Assembly (NCBI GenBank): GCA_963715635.1
Contig: OY970261.1
Coordinates: 496,001-560,000, forward strand
Direction of reading: 5' to 3'
Length of the DNA: 64,000 nt
DNA from: JAPKZH01 sp963715635
Lineage (GTDB): Bacteria; Acidobacteriota; Aminicenantia; Aminicenantales; UBA4085
In this document: positions 35,641 through 43,357 of the stretch, in pieces
Layout of the letters: every line of letters begins with the position of its first letter
Numbering within the stretch: position 1 is the stretch's first letter
The notes under the pieces: generated by a model
Database searches by the model: none
The model's input: the letters and a program-made list of their open reading frames with translations, nothing else
What the model was told of the DNA's origin: nothing
Position numbers and translations under genes: made by a program

Positions 35641-36798
35641 TTATCTTCTTCTGGCACCGCCTGATGAACGGCCCGAGGGGGGAGCACTGAAGGATCTGGA
35701 AATTGAGGGACCGGAGAAAGACCTAATCGAAGGACTGGAGAATGAACGCGGTGCGGTATATCTTGGAGAATATGAACGCGAGGGCCCGGAATAAATCCGT
35801 GCCCTTGAAGAAGACGACGGCGTCCTCGTCGATGGGGCGATTCTCGAAGGATAAAATTTTCCTCGCGAGGCGAGAGTGGATGTGGTCGATCGGATCACTC
35901 GATCCGAGCTTCTGACTATTCCACGGGGCTGTTGAAGCTGATCTCTCCGGACGACCCTCCCGCCAAAACGGCTGCGATAGCCGTAGCCATAATTGCCGTA
36001 ATAGCCGTATCCATAACCATATCCATAGCCATATCCATAGCCATATCCATAGTAAAAAGGATCATAATACCAGCTGTTCCAATACCAATAGGGATTCCAG
36101 CCGAAATATGAGGTAGGCCAGAAGTAGGAGGACCACATAAAGGGATTGTAGCGATGCCAGAACGGGTACCAGCTCATGGACCAATTGAGCCCTGATCCGG
36201 GCCACCAGGGGGACCAAGTCCAGCCCATCCATCCGCCATAGGGGCTATAGGGGTATCCTCCCCCATATCCCTCATATCTTGGCTCGTATTCTCGAAAACT
36301 CGTTTCTTCTTCACGCTTCCGGCTCCAACTGTCGAACTTGTTGACGACTCTGGGATCTTGGTACACTTGCGTCTTATTCTTTTCGACATCCATTCTATAG
36401 AGCCCCGCTTTTTCGAAAGAGTATTCCTCCTGCGGGCTTCGGACTTTGACCGACTGATCTCTTAACTGAAGATAAACACTCCCCTCCCATACGCTCAACG
36501 TGGCAGATTCTTTTTGTAGGTCCGTAAAAACGACTCTGGTGTGCTGGCCCAGTCTGACCCAGTTGCCTTTTCCCAGATCGACTTCAACCATGCCTTTGGC
36601 TGTGTTTAATTCGTCTCCAGACTTGACCACCATATGGAGATCGGCTTTTTCAAAGTTCTGAAAGAACACGTTCCCTTCCATGTCGCTAATATAAACGGCC
36701 GTTTCCTTCGTTTCAGCCTGGGGTTTATTCTGCGCGAGGAGCATAACCGGAAGGAGTGATAAACCAAGAATCAAGAGACACGATAATTTAAGTTTCAT
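35641..36798 (-). CDS. Secreted FecR-domain protein with Trp/Tyr/Gly-rich repeat region
   Basis: 385 residues. A signal peptide (cut near LLAQ) is followed by a FecR-type domain (about 30-155: VEVDLGKGNWVRLGQHTRVV, YSFEKAGLYRMDV), which in DUF6600-like proteins is periplasmic. The middle (about 170-290) is extremely rich in W, Y, G and P and ends in a run of GY dipeptides encoded by 12-bp DNA repeats. The C-terminal 90 residues are Ser/Arg/Pro-rich and end GARRR, probably disordered. Ribosome site GGAGG. The low-complexity part may bind polysaccharide or the surface; function unknown. Confidence 0.75.
   Translation of the reverse strand: MKLKLSCLLILGLSLLPVMLLAQNKPQAETKETAVYISDMEGNVFFQNFEKADLHMVVKSGDELNTAKGMVEVDLGKGNWVRLGQHTRVVFTDLQKESATLSVWEGSVYLQLRDQSVKVRSPQEEYSFEKAGLYRMDVEKNKTQVYQDPRVVNKFDSWSRKREEETSFREYEPRYEGYGGGYPYSPYGGWMGWTWSPWWPGSGLNWSMSWYPFWHRYNPFMWSSYFWPTSYFGWNPYWYWNSWYYDPFYYGYGYGYGYGYGYGYGYYGNYGYGYRSRFGGRVVRRDQLQQPRGIVRSSDRVIRSTTSTLASRGKFYPSRIAPSTRTPSSSSRARIYSGPSRSYSPRYTAPRSFSSPSIRSFSGPSISRSFSAPPSGRSSGGARRR
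36005..36052. repeat. 12-bp tandem repeat inside the FecR-like gene
   Basis: Four units of about CCATATCCATAG (the first diverged, CCGTATCCATAA), encoding Gly-Tyr pairs on the minus strand. As 12 is a multiple of 3, copy-number change keeps the frame and would only lengthen or shorten the GY tract. Confidence 0.85.
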
Positions 36799-36925
36799 TT
36801 CGTCCTCCTTACGGCAAGCCGAAAAAGGCCCGCCCTTGAGAACACGATTCTCAAATCTTTATCGCCATCAAACATTATACCACAAATGCTGCAATCTTAT
36901 AAATTATAAATATTTTGGGAAAGGG

Positions 36926-37252
36926 TCATCTCGTTCTTCGCAACAAGGCGCAGAAGAGGAAATAATCCAGCGTTCCCAAAAAGAGGATAATGCCGATCTC
37001 TGCCAGAAGCATTTTTTCATTTAAGGAATAAACGCTCTGGCCCTGATCCTTGGCCGGGACCTTGACCGCTCTGGCTTTGAGAAATCGGGGCAAAAACATG
37101 TATCCGCTCTGTTTTGCGGTCGTTCGCCAGATCAGGTTTGTGCTGAAGTCTCTCTTGTAGGAACGATGAATCGCGCGATAGGGGACAAACAGGGCCGCCA
37201 GGAGCAGGAGCGCCCCAAAAATTCTCGAGACTCTCTTTCTGCATGGATTCAT
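36926..37252 (-). CDS. Hypothetical membrane protein
   Basis: About 108 residues from ATG 37252, which has GGGGAA upstream; the frame also allows ATG 37273 and 37264 without a ribosome site. One helix near the N-terminus (IFGALLLLAALFVPY) and one near the C-terminus (LLAEIGIILFLGTLDYFLF) enclose a basic periplasmic or cytoplasmic segment. The end is basic (LLRRTR). No family recognised. Confidence 0.55.
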   Translation of the reverse strand: MNPCRKRVSRIFGALLLLAALFVPYRAIHRSYKRDFSTNLIWRTTAKQSGYMFLPRFLKARAVKVPAKDQGQSVYSLNEKMLLAEIGIILFLGTLDYFLFCALLRRTR

Positions 37253-37326
37253 GTTTTTCCCCATGATGATCATACGATGTTATCAAGCCATGCGTTTATC
37301 TGTCAACGAAATCCCCGGCCTCCGGC

Positions 37327-38259
37327 CTAAAGGATGATATTCAGGGATTGGGGAAAAATTTTGAAGGTGATTTTTTTAAATGGAGTGGGATGATCGAGGC
37401 TTTTTAGAGTTTCCCCGTCCGTCTGGATTTCAAACGGCGTTTCAGAGGAAATTTCGAAGCTTGGGGCCTGAAAAAATTTCACTTCTTTTGCTTGTGCATG
37501 CTTTCCCCGGTTGGCCAGAGAAGAAATCCGTGCCAGCCTGGCCAATGAACATTTCCTGATGAGGCAGAGATCCAGCCGGCCGTCATCGGGCAAGGCGTTC
37601 GGGTTGATGAGTTTTCCCGAGGCCCAATAGCGGACATTACTGATGACGGCGGCCACGAACTCCCCGTCCATCCGGCCCCCTTCGGATTCGACGATCAGGG
37701 GCAAGGGAATTAGCTTGTTCCGATAGGCGCGAATAATCCCCAGAACACCGGCGGCAGTCTGATGCTTTGCCAAGCGGGACCTCCGCTGCGCCAGCCCCGC
37801 CACATATTGATTGACAAAAACCCCCAGGCCGACATTGGCCTGGCCCAAAAAATAACGCGCCGGTTTCTCGCGGTCATAAATGCATCCAATGTCGATTTTT
37901 TTTATCTTCTGACCTTTTAGAGCCAGGCAGGCCTTTTCCAAAGAATCGACCCCGAATTCCTTGGCGATGTCGTTCGAAGATCCGATGGGGATCATCCCGA
38001 AACTCACATCGGCGCCTATTCGCATAATCTCATTGACTATTATGTGAAATGTCGAATCTCCGCCGGCGCCGACGACGATCCCGTATTTTGCGGCATGCGT
38101 CCTGGCCAGCTCTCTCAGATTCTCTTCGCTCTCCGTGACCGCTAAATCATAGGGAATACCATGCCGACGAAGCCGCTCTTCCAGCGCTCCTCGCATTTTT
38201 CGGGCGCGGCCCATCCCCGCCGAAGGATTGAATAGGATAGAGATTCTTTCACTCCGCAT
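37327..38259 (-). CDS. Diacylglycerol/lipid kinase (DagK/YegS family)
   Basis: 310 residues. The LCB5/DAGK core is present: NPSAGMGRARK, the nucleotide-binding GAGGDSTFHIIVN and PIGSSNDIAKEFG, then DIGCIY and the C-terminal FEIQTDGE. It phosphorylates diacylglycerol or a similar lipid with ATP at the membrane. The ATG at 38259 overlaps the end of the upstream MFS gene by 11 nt, implying coupled translation and perhaps a shared lipid or transport role. Confidence 0.85.
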   Translation of the reverse strand: MRSERISILFNPSAGMGRARKMRGALEERLRRHGIPYDLAVTESEENLRELARTHAAKYGIVVGAGGDSTFHIIVNEIMRIGADVSFGMIPIGSSNDIAKEFGVDSLEKACLALKGQKIKKIDIGCIYDREKPARYFLGQANVGLGVFVNQYVAGLAQRRSRLAKHQTAAGVLGIIRAYRNKLIPLPLIVESEGGRMDGEFVAAVISNVRYWASGKLINPNALPDDGRLDLCLIRKCSLARLARISSLANRGKHAQAKEVKFFQAPSFEISSETPFEIQTDGETLKSLDHPTPFKKITFKIFPQSLNIIL

Positions 38260-39628
38260 GAGGCGCCAGGCTCCTCCTCATTTCCCCGGCCCGCTCGTTC
38301 AAGACCTGGTGGGCATGCTCCAAATCTTTCCGGATATGGGCCAGGACGGGAAGCCAGAAAAATAAATTGATCATCCAGAAAACAAGCACCGACCACATCG
38401 CCATCTTCAGACCCCAGAGAGTCGCCACATAAGAGGCGATCAGCGGGCCGAGGGCGTTGCCGATCATATCCATGACGGACGCCAGCGACACCATTGTCGC
38501 CCGATGCTCGGGCAGGTTGATGTCCGCCAGCGAGCTGTACCAGTTTGGGTTGACGCCCTGGTTGATGAACATGGCTCCGGCGATGGTCAGGACGAGGGCC
38601 CACATGCCGGGCCGGGCCAGCGCTTGGGACAGGGTTGCGCCATCCGGGATCCAAACGTTTGATTGGATGAAAAAAATCATGAAGACGATCGGAAGGCTGT
38701 TGCAGAAAAGGGCGACCCAGACCTTAGCCCGTTTGTCCTTTTGAAATCCCCAGTCGCCCAGCCGCCCAAAGGCCAAGGCCCCCAGCCCGCCCAGGATAAA
38801 GACAGCCAAAATCGTGACATTCACCGCCTGCGCTTCCATGTTGTGAATGTCTTTCATGTATTTGAAGATGAGAAAGAGGACGATCGACCCGGGGAAGACA
38901 TCGATAAAATTTATGATCAGCCAGAAATTGCTTTTCGCCGCCCAGATCATTTTGGCATCTTTCCTGGAAATGCGGAAGCGGTATTCAGCGCCCTCGAGGA
39001 TGACCCCGCGCAATTCCTGTTCCCGGGCCCCTCGTTCTGGCTCGCGGACGAGCACAAGTGCCGCTGTCAGGACGAGGTTGACGATTCCGACCATGAAGTA
39101 AGCAAGACGCCAGCGGCCGACGAGAGAGCCCGCCACCAAAAATCCTGCCAGGCGCCCGGCGAGCATGGCCAGCGACATAAAGCCGAAGGCTGTTGACCGC
39201 CTCTTGGGATCGACCAAATCGCCAACCAAAGAAAAAACCGCCGGAACAACGACCCCCACGCCGATGCCGTTCAGAGCGCGGGTGATCAGAAAGAAAATAT
39301 ATCCGCTGCTGCCATGTGGGGCAAGGACGGTAAGCGTGGAGAATGTGCCGTAAACTAGACAGCCGGCCAGGCAGATTTTAATGCGAGATTTTCGGTCGGC
39401 ATAGATGCCGGCGATGATCATCGAAATCGCCGAGCAAATGGTAAACGTAAAGGTGACCCAGCCCAGCGGCACGACATTCGACGTTGTCCGAAAAAAATCC
39501 TGGAGCAGGGGATTGACAAGCGGGCTAAGCAGCGATTGGTCCGTGAAATCAAAGATAAGGATGAGGAGAAAGAAGGCCAAGGCCAGTCCGCCGGCAGCGC
39601 GGGAGACGGTATTTCGCTGAATTTCCAT
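38249..39628 (-). CDS. MFS transporter
   Basis: 459 residues with about 12 membrane helices. The loop 2-3 motif is GIYADRKSRIKICL, and RALNGIGVGVVVPAVFSLVGD resembles Spinster/sugar-phosphate type MFS carriers. The N-half to C-half linker is long and charged. It probably exports or imports an organic anion or lipid. It overlaps the lipid kinase by 11 nt; the substrate cannot be predicted. Confidence 0.8.
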   Translation of the reverse strand: MEIQRNTVSRAAGGLALAFFLLILIFDFTDQSLLSPLVNPLLQDFFRTTSNVVPLGWVTFTFTICSAISMIIAGIYADRKSRIKICLAGCLVYGTFSTLTVLAPHGSSGYIFFLITRALNGIGVGVVVPAVFSLVGDLVDPKRRSTAFGFMSLAMLAGRLAGFLVAGSLVGRWRLAYFMVGIVNLVLTAALVLVREPERGAREQELRGVILEGAEYRFRISRKDAKMIWAAKSNFWLIINFIDVFPGSIVLFLIFKYMKDIHNMEAQAVNVTILAVFILGGLGALAFGRLGDWGFQKDKRAKVWVALFCNSLPIVFMIFFIQSNVWIPDGATLSQALARPGMWALVLTIAGAMFINQGVNPNWYSSLADINLPEHRATMVSLASVMDMIGNALGPLIASYVATLWGLKMAMWSVLVFWMINLFFWLPVLAHIRKDLEHAHQVLNERAGEMRRSLAPHAE

Positions 39629-39685
39629 AGTTTAAAATCAAGGTATTATTAATCCAAGCTTTCTGGGGAAGTCAAACAAATTCAT

Positions 39686-39714
39686 TTGACTATTCTTTTT
39701 TAGGGGGTTATGCT
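39686..39714 (+). promoter_or_regulatory. Promoter with start site next to the ATG
   Basis: TTGACT (39686-39691), 17 nt, TATGCT (39709-39714). The expected transcription start (about 39721) is 1-2 nt from the ATG at 39723, so the mRNA may be leaderless. Confidence 0.45.
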
Positions 39715-39722
39715 AGAAACAA

Positions 39723-40094
39723 ATGGAAATAGCGAGCTCTACATCTCTCAGAAAGGGAACGAGAGTTTTCCTGTTCGTCCTCGTCTGGGCCCTTACGGCC
39801 TGGCTGGTTTATCCCTTGATTGTCCTGGATAAAGTCGACCTCCGCAGCTCACTCGAATATTTCTACAGGGCGGCCGGGGGAGTCGTCATCATGATCATCC
39901 TCTTCGGGAAAACGGTCGTCGATCTTTTGTTCTCTCAGGACCTTTCCCGGAAAAAGTCGTATCTCTATGTCGCGTTCCTGACTCTCTATTCGATCGCATT
40001 GGCAGGCGGGATCATCTTCGTGGCCATCCGAATCCTCCTCCTCTACCTGAACAAAAACAGCTCGACCTTCACAGGCCAGGACGTCCAGTATTAA
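39723..40094 (+). CDS. Hypothetical membrane protein, three helices
   Basis: 123 residues. Helices at about 14-34 (VFLFVLVWALTAWLVYPLIVL), 50-64 (GVVIMIILFGKTVVD) and 78-105 (YLYVAFLTLYSIALAGGIIF). The C-terminus is polar. No ribosome site is visible, in line with the promoter position that predicts a leaderless transcript. No family recognised. Confidence 0.6.
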   Translation: MEIASSTSLRKGTRVFLFVLVWALTAWLVYPLIVLDKVDLRSSLEYFYRAAGGVVIMIILFGKTVVDLLFSQDLSRKKSYLYVAFLTLYSIALAGGIIFVAIRILLLYLNKNSSTFTGQDVQY

Positions 40095-40154
40095 GCTTGC
40101 TCTCCCTTTAGACAAAGTTCAAAGCAGCACCGGTGGGCGGTTTTCGTCCATGAG

Positions 40155-41336
40155 CTAAGATCTCCGCTTTAGACGAGCGGCCATCGCATCGCTTTCCGCG
40201 AGCTTCAAGCGGACGCTGATGATAAACGGCGATTCGCCCTCGATCCAGTGGCCGTAGGTTGTCGACACCACCGTTCCGTCGGGAAGAACCTCCACACCCG
40301 GGTATCCGCAATCCCCGTCTTTAAGATTATCCATCAGGCGGATGCGGTATTGCCCTTCCCGGCCTTTGACAATGTCGTCGTACGTGCCCACCCATGCCAC
40401 CCAATCGCCATGCCAGGCGGAGCCGGCCGCCATGTCCCGGAAGGAAATGAACAGCCTTCCGTCCGGGGCATATTTGGCGGTGTGGCGGTCCCCGGTCAGG
40501 GAGGCGGGGAGCTCGCGCGGCGCTGTCCAATTTTTGCCTTCGTCGTCCGTGAAGGTTACATAAGAATTTCGTGTCCGGGTGTTTTCACGAAGGAGAGCGG
40601 CGATTTGTCTTCCATTTGACGAGCGGAGGGCTCCGGGCTCGCACAGGTGGATTTTGTCGGATTGGAAAATCTCTTCGGGAAACGACCAAGTCAGGCCGCC
40701 GTCTCGAGAAAATGTTTTGTAAAGCGTCATAGTCTTGGTCGCGGCTCCGTTCTTTTTAAAAAATCTGCCGTCGTCATGGAAAAAAGCCATGCAATCGCCG
40801 TTCTTGAGTCGGACTACGCTGGACATCGTCACGATTCCGCCCCAATCGCCGACGGGGGCTAGGGGGGACCAACTCTCGCCGTCGTCCTCCGAGTGGGACA
40901 TCCGGCAGGGATACAACCCCGAAAAAAGGATCAGTCGTTTTCGGCCCGCCTTATCGACGACACGATAGATCGTCGGCGTTTCCAGGCTCGTCGCCCAGTT
41001 TTCCGGGAGCGGACGCCGTTCGCTCCATGTCAATCCGCCGTCAACGCTTTTTTTCAGGCAGATTGGGCCTTTTCCGTGCCCTTTTGGATAAACGCAGAGG
41101 ATGGTTTTTTGGTCCTCCAACAGGACCGTCGTCGGATGACCGAGATATTGCCCCGGTTCTTTGTCCACGATCACTTGCCTCTCCTTCTGAGCCGCAAGGT
41201 CAACCAGGGGGATCGTGATAGCTTTTAATGAGGCCTTATCTTGTCGGTGACTTGCCCGAAGGATTCTTGCCACAGAAAAGAGAAGGGTAAATACAGCGAA
41301 CCCTATCCAGAGCTTGCTAAACGCCGATAAACGCAT
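40155..41336 (-). CDS. Exported BNR/sialidase-like beta-propeller protein
   Basis: 393 residues from ATG 41336 (the frame is open to 41372 but that part lies in a palindromic repeat). After an N-terminal membrane helix (SKLWIGFAVFTLLFSVARIL) comes a six-bladed propeller with Asp-box motifs: SVDGGLTWSE, SEDDGESWSP, SRDGGLTWSF and TDDEGKNWTA. The fold is that of sialidases and related glycosidases; catalytic residues of true neuraminidases could not be confirmed. Probably cell-surface or periplasmic, acting on glycans. TATAAT sits 6 nt before the ATG. Confidence 0.75.
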   Translation of the reverse strand: MRLSAFSKLWIGFAVFTLLFSVARILRASHRQDKASLKAITIPLVDLAAQKERQVIVDKEPGQYLGHPTTVLLEDQKTILCVYPKGHGKGPICLKKSVDGGLTWSERRPLPENWATSLETPTIYRVVDKAGRKRLILFSGLYPCRMSHSEDDGESWSPLAPVGDWGGIVTMSSVVRLKNGDCMAFFHDDGRFFKKNGAATKTMTLYKTFSRDGGLTWSFPEEIFQSDKIHLCEPGALRSSNGRQIAALLRENTRTRNSYVTFTDDEGKNWTAPRELPASLTGDRHTAKYAPDGRLFISFRDMAAGSAWHGDWVAWVGTYDDIVKGREGQYRIRLMDNLKDGDCGYPGVEVLPDGTVVSTTYGHWIEGESPFIISVRLKLAESDAMAARLKRRS

Positions 41337-41342
41337 GTTGAA

Positions 41343-41348
41343 ATTATA
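41343..41348 (-). promoter_or_regulatory. -10 box adjacent to the sialidase-like ATG
   Basis: TATAAT on the minus strand, 6 nt before the ATG at 41336, with no ribosome site; suggests a leaderless transcript. Confidence 0.4.
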
Positions 41349-41364
41349 ATGGCTGAAATAGCTC

Positions 41365-41430
41365 GGGGTCAAACCTACTCATGGCGCAAGTCCTTAAGGA
41401 TTATTTTGCGTCATAAGTCGCTCGAACCCC
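41365..41430. repeat. Palindromic repeat, copy 6 (degenerate)
   Basis: Left arm GGGGTCAAACCTACTCATGG, right arm TCATAAGTCGCTCGAACCCC. The inner stem has several mismatches, so it is a decayed copy. Confidence 0.75.
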
Positions 41431-41440
41431 GAAAGAAAAG

Positions 41441-41466
41441 GGGGAAGGCGTTATGACGCCTTCCCC
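41441..41466 (-). terminator. Rho-independent terminator of gdhA
   Basis: GGGGAAGGCG, 6-nt loop, CGCCTTCCCC; read on the minus strand the hairpin is followed by CTTTTCTTT. About 50 nt after the gdhA stop. Confidence 0.75.
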
Positions 41467-41516
41467 CCAGGGTTAAGAGAGGTTAAGAAGAAGAGGTTGC
41501 GATTTTTGCCCTCCTC

Positions 41517-42815
41517 CTAGTTCGACCGGCCCAGCGACCTCAAGGCGTCGGCAACGCGGCCCACGGCCAGGATATAAGCGGCCTCCCGCATGGTCACTTT
41601 GTGCATTTCCATAGTCTTGACGACATCCCAGAAGGCTTTTTTCATCTTCTTTTCGGTCTTTTCCCGGACTTCCTCTTCCGTGAAAAAGTATCGCTGCAGG
41701 TCTTGGACCCATTCCAGGTAAGAGACCGTGACGCCGCCTGCATTGGCCAGGATGTCGGGCGCGACCAGAACTTTATTCTTGGCGAGGATCTCATCGGCGT
41801 CGAGGGTGGTCGGCCCGTTGGCTCCTTCGAGGACGATTTTAGCCTTCACTTTGCCGGCATTCTCCTTGGTGATTTGGCCTTCAACGGCGGCCGGGATCAG
41901 AATGTCCAGGGGCAGGGCGATAAGGCTTTCGTTGTCGATCGATTCTGTGCCCGGGAAATTCACTAGTGAACCAGTCTGGGCGATCTGCTTCTCCACGTCA
42001 AAGGGATTGATCCCTTTTTCGCTATAGATGCCGCCGAACATATCGGTCGCGGCGACGATCGTGCAACCGGCTTGATGAACCAGCTTGGCAATCGAGGAGC
42101 CAACGTTGCCGAAGCCCAGGATGGCCACTTTTTTATCCTTCAGCGTCAGGTGGATGTACTTCGAGGCTTCTTCAAGGACAAAGAATAAGCCGGTGCCCGT
42201 GGCCATGGCTCTTCCGAGAGAGCCCCAGAGGTGAACGGGTTTTCCAGTGACCACGGCTGGCTCGACACATCCGTTGCCCTGGCTGTAGGCCTCCGCGATC
42301 CAAGCCATGGTCTGGGAGTTGGTGAACATATCCGGAGCAGGAACGTCCTTGTATGGGCCGATGATATCCTTGATGGCGTAGGTGTATTCCTTGGTTAGCT
42401 TCTTGAGTTCGTTCTCAGACATTTTGAGAGGGTCGCAGATAATGGCGCCTTTTCCCCCTCCGAAGGGGATGTCGACAACGGCGCACTTCCAGGTCATCCA
42501 CGAGGCGAGGGCCTTGCATTCGCTGATCGAAGCATCCGGAGAGTAACGGATGCCTCCCTTGGCCGGTCCGCGCACCGTGGAGTGCTGAACGCGAAATCCG
42601 GTGAATGTCTCGGCCCGGCCGTCGTCAAGCGTAATGGCAAGGTGGACGGTTAGCTCTCTCTGCGGATATTTGAGACGCTGATAGATCCACGGTTCGAGGT
42701 CGAGATACTCGGCCGCGCGTTCGAACTGCATCGTGGCTTCGATAAACGGGTCGTATTCCTTTTCCCTATAAACGGGGATAGGGCTGATGTATTTGATCTT
42801 TGCTTCCTGTGCCAT
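41517..42815 (-). CDS. gdhA: Glutamate dehydrogenase (Glu/Leu/Phe/Val family)
   Basis: 432 residues. The substrate-binding segment GPAKGGIRY, the catalytic-lysine region FGGGKGAI, the nucleotide motif GFGNVGSSIAK and the conserved DILIPAA and EGANGPT are all present. It interconverts glutamate and 2-oxoglutarate with NAD(P)H, and is central in amino-acid-fermenting anaerobes. A 92-residue gene ends 4 nt upstream, so the two form an operon. Strong terminator downstream. Confidence 0.95.
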   Translation of the reverse strand: MAQEAKIKYISPIPVYREKEYDPFIEATMQFERAAEYLDLEPWIYQRLKYPQRELTVHLAITLDDGRAETFTGFRVQHSTVRGPAKGGIRYSPDASISECKALASWMTWKCAVVDIPFGGGKGAIICDPLKMSENELKKLTKEYTYAIKDIIGPYKDVPAPDMFTNSQTMAWIAEAYSQGNGCVEPAVVTGKPVHLWGSLGRAMATGTGLFFVLEEASKYIHLTLKDKKVAILGFGNVGSSIAKLVHQAGCTIVAATDMFGGIYSEKGINPFDVEKQIAQTGSLVNFPGTESIDNESLIALPLDILIPAAVEGQITKENAGKVKAKIVLEGANGPTTLDADEILAKNKVLVAPDILANAGGVTVSYLEWVQDLQRYFFTEEEVREKTEKKMKKAFWDVVKTMEMHKVTMREAAYILAVGRVADALRSLGRSN

Positions 42816-42819
42816 GGGC

Positions 42820-43098
42820 TTATCTCCCGTCGATCTCTTTCACCAGAAGGAAAAGCAGCTTTTCGTAGCCGGATTTCTGGAAATGAAGGATGGGAATCTT
42901 GCGGCCGCGGTGATAGAGAAATTTTCCCTCGATGCGGAGCCTCTTCTTTTTCGTGCTGTATGCCGGCGACGAAACTTCCTTGGCACCCGGAAAGGGAATG
43001 ATTTTTGCGGACTTGCCGGGTTCCACGATTTCCAGTTCAGGCATCTCATCCTGAGCTTTGTGTTTGACAGCCGCCGATGATTTTGAATAAGTGCTCAT
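42820..43098 (-). CDS. Hypothetical protein, operon partner of gdhA
   Basis: 92 residues. ATG 43098 follows AAAGGAGG. The sequence is basic (KKKRLRIEGKFLYHRGRKIP) with no signal or membrane helix. It ends 4 nt before gdhA and is surely co-transcribed. No family recognised. Confidence 0.6.
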   Translation of the reverse strand: MSTYSKSSAAVKHKAQDEMPELEIVEPGKSAKIIPFPGAKEVSSPAYSTKKKRLRIEGKFLYHRGRKIPILHFQKSGYEKLLFLLVKEIDGR

Positions 43099-43224
43099 TT
43101 TGCCTCCTTTATGATCACGCTTACGATTACATGAACACGCGCTATATAAAGCAAGTCTCATGCCACGATTTAAATTATTGATTTTAAAAGAATTGAAATT
43201 AATAAAAGGTATAGCTATGGCGTT

Positions 43225-43238
43225 TTGCTATATAGCAA
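43225..43238. promoter_or_regulatory. Perfect 14-bp palindrome, candidate operator
   Basis: TTGCTATATAGCAA lies in an A/T-rich cluster of TATAGC words (43211-43246), about 130 nt upstream of the gdhA operon. Its symmetry fits a dimeric repressor site. Confidence 0.4.
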
Positions 43239-43250
43239 TTTGCTATAGAT

Positions 43251-43322
43251 GGGGTCAAACCTCAACATTCAACAGCAGTTTTGAATTAAAGGTAATTTTA
43301 TTGAATGTTGAGGTTTGACCCC
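43251..43322. repeat. Palindromic repeat, copy 7 (different inner stem)
   Basis: GGGGTCAAACCTCAACATTC and GAATGTTGAGGTTTGACCCC, a perfect 22-bp stem with a 28-nt loop. It shares the outer 12 bp of the family but has a different inner stem (CAACATTCAA instead of ACTCRTTACG). Confidence 0.9.
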
Positions 43323-43357
43323 GATTTCGTGTCCCCGAAATCATGCCAGGAAAAAAG

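Noticed and set aside
36005..36052. Possible CRISPR-like short repeat
   Set aside because: Units are contiguous without spacers and lie in a coding frame.
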